IMG/VR virus record: IMGVR_UViG_3300037353_000022 | Coordinates: 1-22,811 of that record | Source: a virus | Length of the DNA: 22,811 nt | Direction: 5' to 3' (one strand) | Shown here: positions 1-7,771 of the stretch, one piece after another | Position numbering within the stretch: the stretch's first letter is position 1 | Layout: every line of letters begins with the position of its first letter | The notes under the pieces: model-generated | Seen by the model: the letters and a program-made list of their open reading frames with translations, nothing else | Databases searched by the model: none | What the model was told of the DNA's origin: nothing | Position numbers and translations under genes: made by a program

Positions 1-45
1 GTCAAATTATTTATAGCTGGAAAAACTCGGGGTGGGCACCATCCA

Positions 46-624
46 TTGAACTCGCGTGACGCGACGGTGGGCCCCAACCGAGCAGCGGCGGAGGAGACGG
101 TCGCCGCGCTGCGAGCGCAGGGTGCTTTGCGGCCCTCCGACTCGGCCAAGGTCCAAATCCTGTTGAGCCTGGCCGTCCTGGTCGATGCCGGCGCGGGCCC
201 GGGCATCTGGATGGAGTACCGCGGGGCCGAGATCGAGATTAGGAAGGGGACGGATGACCGCGGTATTGACGAGGCGCAAGCCGTCCTCGACCTCGTGCTC
301 GCCAAGGTGGGCGACGGCCAGGTCCCCCATGCGGCCAACTCGCGGGGAAGAGGTCGCCAACGTCGCGCGACTCCTCGGAAGGCCCTTGACCCCGTGGCAG
401 AGACTGGTCGCGGACGTGTCCCTCGAGCTGCTGCCCGACGGAAGCCTCGCGTACAGCAAGGTGATCGTCCTAGTCCCGCGCCAGAACGGAAAGACCACCC
501 TGATCATGGGGGTCGAGTGCTGGCGAGCGACGGCGTGGACGGAGGCCCAGCACGTCGGGTACACGGCCCAGGACGGAAACGCCGCCAGGAAGAAGCTGAT
601 CCAGGAGCAGGCGCCGATCATTGA
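46..624 (+). CDS. Terminase small subunit-like protein (boundaries uncertain)
   Basis: The first ~95 residues from the TTG at 46 look like a real protein: an alanine-rich helix (AAAEETVAALRAQGAL), then a stretch ending in IWMEYRGAEIEIRK. This resembles small-terminase-type proteins encoded just before TerL in actinobacterial prophages, which would recognise phage DNA and load TerL. The frame is open from base 1, so the gene may begin upstream of the window; the ribosome site before 46 is weak (G-rich 29-36). After about base 330 the translation becomes Arg/Pro-rich and looks like a shadow of TerL, yet there is no stop until 622-624. The true end is therefore doubtful: a lost stop, a sequencing indel, or a genuine ~295-base overlap. 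The small-subunit assignment rests on position and general resemblance only. Confidence 0.45.
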   Translation: MNSRDATVGPNRAAAEETVAALRAQGALRPSDSAKVQILLSLAVLVDAGAGPGIWMEYRGAEIEIRKGTDDRGIDEAQAVLDLVLAKVGDGQVPHAANSRGRGRQRRATPRKALDPVAETGRGRVPRAAARRKPRVQQGDRPSPAPERKDHPDHGGRVLASDGVDGGPARRVHGPGRKRRQEEADPGAGADH

Positions 625-1690
625 GCGGTCTCGGATGAGGTCGCTCTTGTTCAACATCTACCGCGGGGTTGGCGACGAGCGGGTACTGTGGAAGAACGGC
701 AGCCAGATTGATGTAGTTGCCTCGAGCGCCAGCTCTGGCCACGGGCGCACTTACGACATGGTCGTCTTCGACGAGGCCTTCGACGATGCCGACGATCGGC
801 GCGAGCAGGCCCTTATCCCATCCCTCATCACCCGACCGTCCACTCAGACCTGGGTCATCTCCACCGCGGGAGACGAGGGCTCGGTCTATCTGCGCCGTCA
901 GGTCGAGATGGGCCGCGCCGCCGTGGCGGCAGGCGACCGCGAAGGAATCGCCTACTTCGAGTGGTCGGCCCCGGACGAGGCCGACATCGACGATCCCAAG
1001 ACCTGGTGGTCGTGCATGCCGGCGCTCGGGCACACGATCACCGAGAAGAAGATCTCCGAGATCCGAGCCACCTCGACGGAGTCGCTCTTCCGACGAATGA
1101 TGCTCAACCAATGGACCTCATCCGAAGAGGCGGTCATCCCTCCTGGGCTCTGGAACCTGGTCTGCGTGGACGAGTGGCCCGAGAAGGGCGACCTAGACCG
1201 CTCCGCCGTCACCTTCGCGCTCGACGTCAACCCTGAGAGATCCTCAGCGTCGATCGCGGTGGCTGACACGACCGGGAAGTGCGAGCTGGTCGAAACTGGC
1301 CTCTCCCCCGTAGCGGGATCCAAGCGAGCAATCGAGCTGGCGCTCAAGTGGTCCAAGGGTGGTTACCCGCGGGTGGTCATCGACGCCAAGGGCCCGGCGG
1401 CGCTCTTCAAGTCCGAGATCGAACTCGAAGGCGTGATGTGCATCGAGTACCAGGCGCCCGACATGGCCAAAGCGTGTGCCCGGATCTATGACGCCGTCGC
1501 CGACCGGACGGTGCAGATCCTGCGCTCGACAGCGCTGGACCAGGCGCGGGCGGCGGCGAGCAAGCGGGTGATCCTCGACACCTGGACCTGGTCCCGGACT
1601 GGCGCCGCGGACATCTCCCCTCTCGTCGCTCTAACCATGGCGTTCGACAAGGCGGCTCAGGCCAAGGACGTCTGGGTGTTTACGGGGTAA
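329..1690 (+). CDS. terL: Terminase large subunit
   Basis: ATPase/nuclease motor that packages DNA into the prohead. With the ATG at 329 the protein has 453 residues. The Walker A-type motif PRQNGKTT lies near residues 50-57 and the Walker B motif MVVFDEAFD ends in the Asp-Glu pair near 138-139, typical of phage terminases. The C-terminal half carries a plausible RNase H-like nuclease: acidic residues in FALDVNPE, in VVIDAKGP and near the end in ISPLVALTMAFD. Earlier in-frame ATGs exist at 185 and 254, but the residues they add are Arg/Ser-rich and look like a shadow of the upstream frame, while similarity to the family begins at about RGEEVANVARLLGRPLTPWQ. The family is clear; the start is chosen on similarity, not on a ribosome site. 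Confidence 0.93.
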   Translation: MRPTRGEEVANVARLLGRPLTPWQRLVADVSLELLPDGSLAYSKVIVLVPRQNGKTTLIMGVECWRATAWTEAQHVGYTAQDGNAARKKLIQEQAPIIERSRMRSLLFNIYRGVGDERVLWKNGSQIDVVASSASSGHGRTYDMVVFDEAFDDADDRREQALIPSLITRPSTQTWVISTAGDEGSVYLRRQVEMGRAAVAAGDREGIAYFEWSAPDEADIDDPKTWWSCMPALGHTITEKKISEIRATSTESLFRRMMLNQWTSSEEAVIPPGLWNLVCVDEWPEKGDLDRSAVTFALDVNPERSSASIAVADTTGKCELVETGLSPVAGSKRAIELALKWSKGGYPRVVIDAKGPAALFKSEIELEGVMCIEYQAPDMAKACARIYDAVADRTVQILRSTALDQARAAASKRVILDTWTWSRTGAADISPLVALTMAFDKAAQAKDVWVFTG

Positions 1691-1694
1691 CCAG

Positions 1695-1856
1695 ATCAAA
1701 AAGCTTCGAGCCCATGCGGCAACTCTGCTGCAGGGACTCGGAGTATTGGTGGTCTCGGGAGCTCTGGCGTGGTGGCAGCCCTGGGTCGGCTTGCTCTCGC
1801 TGGGAATCGGGCTGCTGGCGATCGGCGTGGCCTTGGAGTTGAGACTTGCTGGCTGA
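1695..1856 (+). CDS. Small membrane protein between terL and portal
   Basis: The 155 bases between TerL and the portal hold an open frame of about 53 residues that reads as a plausible protein: a basic start (IKKLRAHAATLLQGLG), a hydrophobic segment (VLVVSGALAW), a WWQPW turn, then a second hydrophobic segment (VGLLSLGIGLLAIGVAL) and a short ELRLAG end. Two transmembrane helices with a positive N-terminus are likely. Small hydrophobic proteins are common at this site in actinobacterial prophages; the role is unknown. The frame has no ATG, GTG or TTG before 1746. The position that fits best is ATC at 1695, preceded by GGGG at 1684-1687 (spacing 7); CTG 1725 or TTG 1746 are alternatives. Its stop overlaps the portal start, as with neighbouring genes. 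The frame is convincing; the start is not. Confidence 0.55.
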   Translation: MKKLRAHAATLLQGLGVLVVSGALAWWQPWVGLLSLGIGLLAIGVALELRLAG

Positions 1857-3213
1857 TCTGATCCGGCGCCGGTCCGAGGTGAGGGCCACCGGTAACCAAC
1901 TCTCGATGCCGGACTACCTCCGACTGTGGGAGCAGTTCGGCTACAACGGCGTCTCCTACGTCATCCCGGGCGGAAACATCGTCGAGATGACGGCGCTGAT
2001 GGCGCAGCGCAATCCCATCGTCGCCGCCTGCATCATGGCCCGCCAGCTGGTCTTCTCCGACGTTCGCCTGGCCTATCGCCGCCGACTCAAGGGACAGGTC
2101 GGGCCTCTCTACACCGACCAGACCCTCTCGTTGCTCCAGACCCCCTGGCCGCAGGGCACGACCTCCGACCTCTTCTCTCGGATGGAGGTCGACGGCTCGC
2201 TCTTCGGCAATTCGTACTGGGTCAACTCCGGTGAACGCCTGACCCGACTCGATCCGCCGTGCGTGAAGATCGTGACCGGCGACGTCGACGACGTCATCAC
2301 CGGCAAGCCCTATGGCAAGGTGCTGCTGGGGTACATCGTCGAGGACCGCTCCAAGCACACGGTCGCAACCTTCATGCCGGACGAGGTGGCTCACTACCGG
2401 CCGCAGCCGGATCCGAACCACGAGTTCAGGGGACTCTCCTGGCTCGGTAGCCTGCTCCCGGACGTGGTTGCCGACATGGACCTCAGCGACTACAAGCACG
2501 CTTTCCTGGCCAACGCGGCGACACCGAACATCGTCTTCTCCTTCACCCAGCCGATCGGCGAGGACGCGCTGCGGCGGTTCATGGAGAAGGTCGAGGGCCG
2601 CCACACCGGTCCTCAGTCCGGCTTCAAGAGCCTCTACCTCGGCGCCGGCGTCGATGCCAAGGTGGTCGGCTCCAACTTCTCCGACCTGGCCATGGACGCG
2701 GTCCAGTCCGCCGGCGAGACGCGGATCGCCGCGGCGGCCGGCGTCCCACCATCCTTGATGGGAATCTCGGAGGGGCTGAAAGGGTCGGCGCTCAACGCCG
2801 GCAACTACGCCTCGGCTCGCAGGAACTTCTCCGACCGGATCATCCGGCCCAACTGGCGCTCTGCCTGTGGGGCGCTGCAGACCCTCCTGGGCCCGCTCCA
2901 GGCCGGAGTGGAGCTCTGGTACGACGACCGGGAGACATCCTTTCTCCAGGCCGACATGCAGGACGCCGCCGAGGTTCGGCAGGCCGACTCAGCGACCCTG
3001 CTGAACCTCATCAACTCGGGCTTCGTGCCTGATACCGCTGTGCTGGCGGTGAGGACCGGCGACTGGTCCTACCTCGAGCACACCGGTCTGATCTCGGTGC
3101 AGATGCAGCCCATCAAGGCCAAGGACGCCGAGGACGACACCATACCCATCGCCCCGGTCCCGATCAAGGGCAAGGGCATCAAAGCTCCCGCTGCCGATGA
3201 GGAACCAGTGTGA
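1846..3213 (+). CDS. Phage portal protein (HK97 gp3-like)
   Basis: Forms the dodecameric ring at one capsid vertex through which DNA enters and to which the tail attaches. The 455 residues match the usual length of HK97-type portals. Recognisable parts are the N-terminal LWEQFGYNGVSYVIPGG and ALMAQRNPIVAACIMARQLVFSD, the middle GNSYW and VTGDVDDVITGKPYG, and the late GVPPSLMGISEGLKGSALNAGNYASA, which is characteristic of portals. The start is TTG 1846, preceded by GGAG at 1835-1838. The start overlaps the end of the small membrane frame by 11 bases and the stop overlaps the protease start (GTGA), so translation is probably coupled. Adjacency to TerL and the protease supports the call. Confidence 0.94.
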   Translation: MLADLIRRRSEVRATGNQLSMPDYLRLWEQFGYNGVSYVIPGGNIVEMTALMAQRNPIVAACIMARQLVFSDVRLAYRRRLKGQVGPLYTDQTLSLLQTPWPQGTTSDLFSRMEVDGSLFGNSYWVNSGERLTRLDPPCVKIVTGDVDDVITGKPYGKVLLGYIVEDRSKHTVATFMPDEVAHYRPQPDPNHEFRGLSWLGSLLPDVVADMDLSDYKHAFLANAATPNIVFSFTQPIGEDALRRFMEKVEGRHTGPQSGFKSLYLGAGVDAKVVGSNFSDLAMDAVQSAGETRIAAAAGVPPSLMGISEGLKGSALNAGNYASARRNFSDRIIRPNWRSACGALQTLLGPLQAGVELWYDDRETSFLQADMQDAAEVRQADSATLLNLINSGFVPDTAVLAVRTGDWSYLEHTGLISVQMQPIKAKDAEDDTIPIAPVPIKGKGIKAPAADEEPV

Positions 3214-4385
3214 AACTCAAACTTCGCTCAGCCATCGCGGTCCACCACACCGCGACCGACACCGGCTCCTGGGATGGCCCGGCCGCCGAGAAGGCGCTGC
3301 CGAACGACGATGGCGAGGCCCTCTACAAGCAGGAGTACGCCTGGGTCGATCCCAAGGCGGACCCGGATACCAAGTCCGCCTACAAGTTCCCTCACCACGA
3401 CGTGAGCGATGGGAAGGTGGGCGCCGCCAACACCAGCGCCTGCTCGGCTGGGATCGGTGTGCTCAACGGTGGCCGCGGCGGCACGGTGATTCCAGAAGCC
3501 GACGTCCAGGGCGTCTACGACCACCTGGCCGCGCACCTCAAGGACGCCAAGAAGGATGTCCCGGAGCTGAAGTCGGCAGCCCCCGCGCTCGGCCGCGAGA
3601 TCCGCGATGCCTTCATGCCCTGGGCAGTGGAGCTCCGGGCCCAAGCCGACGGCGACGGCACCGAGCTTCACGGCCACTTCTCCAAGTACCTGAAGTGGTA
3701 CCGGGTCGATTCCATGTTCGAGGGCTCGTTCATGGAGCGGATCATGCCCGGGGCGTTCGACAACACCATCGCCCAGCACCGCTCGCAGATGCGCGTGTGC
3801 TTCAACCACGGCTTCGACCCGTCGATCGGCGACAAGCCGCTTGGGCCGATCGAGACCCTCGATGGGTCTGGCGAGGGAGCCGAATACGGCGTGCCCCTCC
3901 TGGACACGGACTACAACCGCGACCAGGTCCTTCCTCTCCTGGAAGGACGCCTGATGAATGGCAAGCGGTCCGGGTCGATGCTGGGCGCCTCGATGGCCTT
4001 CTCGGCCACCGACGACACCTGGGATATGAAGCCTCGGCCGACCCAGGACAACCCCGACAGCCTGCCGCGTAGGTCGGTCAATGAGGCCCGCGTCTACGAG
4101 TTCGGGCCTGTCACCTTCCCGGCCAGCTCCAGCGCCACGGCAGGAGTCAGGTCGGGCACCGATGAATTCATCGAGCACTTGCTCAAGGACCCGAGGTTCG
4201 CTCTGCAACTCGCAAAGCGGTCGAGCCTCAGCTACGTCGACAAGGCGATTGAGGCCGCGCGCAGCCGTGCTGGCGCAGCCGACCCGGCGACCGAACCCGA
4301 TGAGCCGACCAGTGGTGGCTCCAGGGCCGCAGGAATGCTCGCGCGTCAAGCCGAGCGACACCCGCTTATGGAGTTCAAGCCATGA
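3210..4385 (+). CDS. Prohead protease (S78/U35 family) with N-terminal extension
   Basis: Serine protease that cleaves scaffold and capsid precursor during head maturation. The 391 residues are about twice the length of a minimal HK97 protease. Residues ~125-330 are the protease: LHGHFSKYLKWYRVDS, then VCFNHG with the likely catalytic His at 200, and SMLGASMAF with the likely nucleophile Ser near 261. Residues 1-120 form a separate domain with HHTATDTGSWDGPAAEKALP, SAYKFPHHDV, LNGGRGG and VYDHLAAHL; this extension recurs in phage proteases and its function is not known to me. The C-terminal ~60 residues are polar and Ala/Pro-rich and may be scaffold-like. The GTG start overlaps the portal stop and the stop overlaps the capsid ATG. 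Confidence 0.88.
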   Translation: MKLKLRSAIAVHHTATDTGSWDGPAAEKALPNDDGEALYKQEYAWVDPKADPDTKSAYKFPHHDVSDGKVGAANTSACSAGIGVLNGGRGGTVIPEADVQGVYDHLAAHLKDAKKDVPELKSAAPALGREIRDAFMPWAVELRAQADGDGTELHGHFSKYLKWYRVDSMFEGSFMERIMPGAFDNTIAQHRSQMRVCFNHGFDPSIGDKPLGPIETLDGSGEGAEYGVPLLDTDYNRDQVLPLLEGRLMNGKRSGSMLGASMAFSATDDTWDMKPRPTQDNPDSLPRRSVNEARVYEFGPVTFPASSSATAGVRSGTDEFIEHLLKDPRFALQLAKRSSLSYVDKAIEAARSRAGAADPATEPDEPTSGGSRAAGMLARQAERHPLMEFKP

Positions 4386-5899
4386 CTCTCGAGGAGATGA
4401 GGAAGCGCGTTCTGGCCCTTCAGGCCGAGATGCGTGGTCTCACCGACAAGCAGACCAAGTTCGAGGCGGATGCCGCGGACGACAAGATCGCAGCCGACAA
4501 GAAGGCTCCGGCCCTGACCGAGGACGAGGAGAAGCGCTTCAAGGAAGTGCTGGCCGAGGCCGACACGGCGCTGCCGGAGCTGCGCCAGCTGGAAGAGCGT
4601 GCCCAGAAGGTGGCGGCCCTCCAGGGAGCTGCGACCGGACGCACTGACGGGTTCAGCGCGCCGGCGCAGCACAACAGTCGCAACCCCTTCGAGATCGACC
4701 TCAGGGACGCACGCCCCGAGGCTCGCAGCGAACGGCGGGACGCGGCGCTCAAGATCGTCGAGGAGTCGGAGAAGCGCTACCGCTTCTCGTCTCGGCAGAT
4801 GGACGAATTCGACCGGCTGCTCCGAGCGGGCAAGTCGGCCAACCTGGACTCGGACTACATCGCCCAGCGGGCGATCATCACTGAGTCCGACGCCTACCAC
4901 CGGGCCTTCATGAAGGGCCTCGGCGGAGACACGGTCTTCGAGCCTGACGAGGCCCGAGCCATCTCGGCCTACCGCGAGCTGGAGCGGCGCGCTGCGTCTG
5001 AGGGCACCATGTCCGCAGGCGGGTACGGCGTCCCGGTCCTGATCGACCCAACCATCGTCCTGACCTCAGGAGCGCTCGACGCTCCGATCATGGCCATCTC
5101 AAAGGTGGTCACGATCACGACCGATCAGTGGAAGGGCGTCACTTCCACCGGCCTGACCTTCGAGATCACCCAGGAAGCGAGCGTTGTCGCTGACAAGACC
5201 CCGACCCTGGCCCAGCCCACCATCCCGGTCTACCGGGCGGATGGGTTCATCCCCTACTCCTTCGAGATCGGGGAGGACTACCCCGGCTTCGCCGAGGAGA
5301 TGGCCGGCCTTTTGGAGCAGGGGTACATCAACCTGCTCGCCCAGAGCACCATGACCGGTTCTGGAAGCAGCTACCCGACCGGGATCTTCACCGCGCTCAA
5401 GGCCTCCGGTGGCAACTGCGCCAACGGCACCTCGGGCAAGGAGGTCACGCTGACCACCCTGGGGACCCTCGGGGCGATCGACATCCGCGATTGCTGGAGC
5501 TCTCTCGGTGAGCTGTTCCGGCAGCGGTCGAGCTGGGTCATGAACGTGACGACCGAGTCGGTCATCCGAGCGTTCGGCAACAACCTGGCGCTCTCTGACT
5601 TCACCCAGGACCTGACCGCGCAGGGCGTCGACAAGCTGGTGAGCCGGCCAGTGGTCCTCTCGGACTACGCGCCGACCTACAGCACGGCGACCACCACCGT
5701 CACCCAGTACTGCGTGCTCGGAGACTTCTCGAAGTTCCTGATCGTGCAGCGAGCGGGGATGGTGGTCGAGCAGGTGCAGCACCTGTTCGATCCCACGACC
5801 GGCCGTCCCACTGGTCAGCGCGCGTGGCTGGCCTGGAGCCGATACGGCCACAACGCCTTGGACAGCAACCCCTTCCGGGTCCTGTCCAACGGAGGCTGA
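4382..5899 (+). CDS. Major capsid protein, HK97 fold, with N-terminal delta domain
   Basis: Main shell protein, 505 residues. Residues 1-~85 are a charged coiled coil (LEEMRKRVLALQAEMRGL, EDEEKRFKEVLAEADTALPE), typical of the scaffolding delta domain that the upstream protease removes. The rest resembles HK97-type capsids: MSAGGYGVPVLIDPTIVL after the N-arm, VVTITTDQWKGVTST, EASVVADKTPTLAQPTIP, a spine-helix region around FAEEMAGLLEQGYINLLAQ, LGAIDIRDCWSSLGELFRQRSSWVMN, and a C-terminal end with ALDSNPFRVL. The ATG at 4382 overlaps the protease stop (ATGA). A strong hairpin follows the gene, as often seen after highly expressed capsid genes. Confidence 0.94.
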   Translation: MTLEEMRKRVLALQAEMRGLTDKQTKFEADAADDKIAADKKAPALTEDEEKRFKEVLAEADTALPELRQLEERAQKVAALQGAATGRTDGFSAPAQHNSRNPFEIDLRDARPEARSERRDAALKIVEESEKRYRFSSRQMDEFDRLLRAGKSANLDSDYIAQRAIITESDAYHRAFMKGLGGDTVFEPDEARAISAYRELERRAASEGTMSAGGYGVPVLIDPTIVLTSGALDAPIMAISKVVTITTDQWKGVTSTGLTFEITQEASVVADKTPTLAQPTIPVYRADGFIPYSFEIGEDYPGFAEEMAGLLEQGYINLLAQSTMTGSGSSYPTGIFTALKASGGNCANGTSGKEVTLTTLGTLGAIDIRDCWSSLGELFRQRSSWVMNVTTESVIRAFGNNLALSDFTQDLTAQGVDKLVSRPVVLSDYAPTYSTATTTVTQYCVLGDFSKFLIVQRAGMVVEQVQHLFDPTTGRPTGQRAWLAWSRYGHNALDSNPFRVLSNGG

Positions 5900-5935
5900 C
5901 CCTCTCGTGGCCAACTTCCCCGCTCCGCTACCAAA

Positions 5936-5961
5936 GCCGCCCTTCCCCCCGGACGGGCGGC
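5936..5961 (+). terminator. GC-rich inverted repeat after the capsid gene
   Basis: GCCGCCC at 5936-5942 and GGGCGGC at 5955-5961 are perfect 7-base complements around a 12-base C-rich loop. The element lies in the only sizeable gap of the head operon. No T tract follows. It may act with the stronger hairpin at 5985-6012 or merely compete with it. Confidence 0.35.
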
Positions 5962-5984
5962 CGCCAGTCTAGCCCCCCCCTCTC

Positions 5985-6012
5985 GGGGCGTCCGCCTTCG
6001 GGCGGGCGCCCT
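5985..6012 (+). terminator. UUCG-tetraloop hairpin, terminator or attenuator
   Basis: Arms 5985-5996 and 6001-6012 pair over 12 positions (10 Watson-Crick pairs, two G-U pairs) and enclose the stable loop TTCG at 5997-6000. Only a short TTT (6012-6014) follows, as is usual for terminators of high-GC bacteria. It sits between the capsid gene and a gene with an exceptionally strong ribosome site, so partial termination lowering expression of downstream genes relative to capsid is a reasonable inference. Confidence 0.65.
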
Positions 6013-6027
6013 TTGGGGGACTCTCAG

Positions 6028-6034
6028 AGGAGGG
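6028..6034 (+). promoter_or_regulatory. Strong Shine-Dalgarno AGGAGGG that decides the TTG start at 6042
   Basis: AGGAGGG lies 7 bases before the TTG at 6042. It follows the post-capsid hairpin and supports the otherwise weak TTG start of the next gene. Confidence 0.75.
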
Positions 6035-6041
6035 AATCTCT

Positions 6042-6317
6042 TTGGCGAAAGACATTGTGTTTGCGCGCGACGGCGCCCTGCTCCAACTCGACAATGGACT
6101 GCCCTACCGGGTCTTCAAGGGACAGGCGTGGGCAGCAGAGGACCCCTTGGTGAAGCGGTGGCCCGCGCACTTCGTGGACACGCCAGACGTGTTCCACTCC
6201 GACGGACCGCCCACCACACCCGACGATGCACCGGTCGAGCGTGCCGTTGCCGCACCCGGGCAGAAGCGTGGGTACATCCGGCGCACCCCTCAGCCGGAGT
6301 CGGCCAGCTCGTGGTGA
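6042..6317 (+). CDS. Small head-region protein of unknown function
   Basis: Protein of 91 residues from a TTG start with an excellent ribosome site. The N-terminal half (DIVFARDGALLQLDNGLPYRV, FKGQAWAAEDPLVKRWPAHF) resembles short proteins often encoded directly after the capsid in phages of high-GC Gram-positives, with a small beta fold followed by a D-P-x-V and a hydrophobic F motif. The C-terminal half is Pro/Ala-rich and probably disordered (PPTTPDDAPVERAVAAPG). A structural or head-completion role is suggested by position only. Its stop overlaps the GTG of the glycosyltransferase (GTGA at 6314-6317). Confidence 0.7.
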   Translation: MAKDIVFARDGALLQLDNGLPYRVFKGQAWAAEDPLVKRWPAHFVDTPDVFHSDGPPTTPDDAPVERAVAAPGQKRGYIRRTPQPESASSW

Positions 6318-7771
6318 ATGGGCCGAAGCACGACGTCCTGATGGGCTACCTGCATGGGAACGACACTGCAGCCACCTTCCAGAAGTCGCTCTTCGACCTC
6401 TTCGGCTACGACATGGCCCACGAGGGCCGGATCCGGCACTGGGTGTCTGTCAGGGCCCCGATCATGGGCATCCCCGACGCGCGGAACTCGCTCTGCCAGC
6501 AAGTGCTCAAGAGCGACGCTCAGTGGCTGTTCATGCTCGACGCGGACATGGGGTTCGAGCCGATCCTGCTCGACCTCCTGCTCTCGGTGGCGGATCCCAA
6601 GGAGCGGCCGATCGTCGGGGGCCTGGCTTTCTCACAGCGCGAGGCCGTCCCTGATGGGCGCAACGGATTCCGCACCTACCCCACTCCCACCATCTTCGAC
6701 TGGCGCCCGCATCCCCAGAAGGACGACGGCAGCTACCGATTCATCGGCCGGCTGCACTACCCGGTGAACACGCTGATTCAGGCCGGGGCCACAGGGGGCG
6801 CGGTGCTGGTAATCCACCGGTCTGTGCTGGAGCGGATCCAGACGAGAGATGGCGACCAGTGGTTCACGAGGATTCCGGACGCCGGCGGCGAGATGCAGGG
6901 CGAGGACATCTCCTTCTTCGACCGCTGCCGGCAGCTCGAGATCCCGCTCCACATCCACACCGGGATCAGGACGACCCACTTCAAGCATCGCTGGCTGGCC
7001 GAGGAGGACTACTGGCAGAGCTTCTTCGCCCCGCCCGCGACCGAAGAAGTGGACGTGATCGTGCCAGTGCTCCACCGGCCGCAGAACGTGAAGCCACTCA
7101 TGGAGTCGCTTCGCGCATCGACCGGACTCGCTAGAGCCTGGTTCGTCACCGAGCCCGATGACGACGAGGAAGCCGAGGAGGTCCGGAGCCGCGGCGGCCG
7201 GCTGATCCCTCACGCCGGGACCTTCTCTGAGAAGGTGAACCATGCCTTCCGCTACCTGGCCACGCCTCCGATCGAGGCCGCCCCGTGGGTGCTCCTGGTC
7301 GGTGACGACGTCCGCTTCCGGCCCGGGTGGCTCGACCACGCCCAGGACATCGCTCGCCGCTACAACGCGATGGTGGTCGGGACGAACGACCTGGCCAATG
7401 CGCGGGTGATGCGCGGCGAGCACGCCACCCATCCGATGATCTCCCGGGCTTACGTCGACGAACTCGGCTCCTCATGGGACGGCCCGGGCGTGGTCTGCCA
7501 CGAGGGTTACCGGCACTGGTACGTCGACGACGAGATCTGCAAGGTAGCCGTGCAGCGCGGAGTCTTTCAGGCTGCTCTGGCCTCCGAGGTCGAGCACCTC
7601 CACCCGATGGTTGGCAAGTCCGAGATGGACGAGGTCTACCAGCTCGGCCAGGCGCACACCGTCGAGGATGGCAAGCTCTTCCAGTCCCGCCTGGCCCGGT
7701 TCGCCGGTGGACCCAACCGTGACCAGCGTCGGCATCCGGAGAAGCGGCCGCAGCTGGTCCTGGCTCGGTGA
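6314..7771 (+). CDS. Two-domain glycosyltransferase in the head operon
   Basis: Protein of 485 residues with two GT-A-type (family 2-like) domains. Domain 1 (about residues 5-235) has DARNSLCQQVLKSDAQ followed by WLFMLDADMGFEP, with the D-A-D metal/nucleotide-sugar motif at 76-78, then GGAVLVIHRSVLERI and a late EDISFFDRCRQL, the pattern of phage and bacterial GT2 enzymes. Domain 2 (about 243-460) restarts with VDVIVPVLHRPQNVKPLMESL, contains LLVGDDVRFRPGW near residue 330 and VDDEICKVAVQRG. It would transfer sugar to a virion protein or another acceptor; the position between capsid and connector genes points to virion glycosylation, which is inference. An ATG at 6128 lies in the same frame, but the added residues are a shadow of the preceding gene; GTG 6314 (or 6311) fits the overlapping style. 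Confidence 0.85.
   Translation: MNGPKHDVLMGYLHGNDTAATFQKSLFDLFGYDMAHEGRIRHWVSVRAPIMGIPDARNSLCQQVLKSDAQWLFMLDADMGFEPILLDLLLSVADPKERPIVGGLAFSQREAVPDGRNGFRTYPTPTIFDWRPHPQKDDGSYRFIGRLHYPVNTLIQAGATGGAVLVIHRSVLERIQTRDGDQWFTRIPDAGGEMQGEDISFFDRCRQLEIPLHIHTGIRTTHFKHRWLAEEDYWQSFFAPPATEEVDVIVPVLHRPQNVKPLMESLRASTGLARAWFVTEPDDDEEAEEVRSRGGRLIPHAGTFSEKVNHAFRYLATPPIEAAPWVLLVGDDVRFRPGWLDHAQDIARRYNAMVVGTNDLANARVMRGEHATHPMISRAYVDELGSSWDGPGVVCHEGYRHWYVDDEICKVAVQRGVFQAALASEVEHLHPMVGKSEMDEVYQLGQAHTVEDGKLFQSRLARFAGGPNRDQRRHPEKRPQLVLAR

Noticed and set aside
1696-2604. Long reverse-strand open frame across the portal gene (302 residues)
   Set aside because: Its translation is rich in Arg, Gly, His and Val without domain signatures, and it mirrors a confident portal gene; high GC produces such shadow frames.
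3197-4072. Forward frame of 291 residues overlapping the protease
   Set aside because: Arg/Gly/Pro-rich shadow; the protease frame has catalytic motifs and coupled ends.
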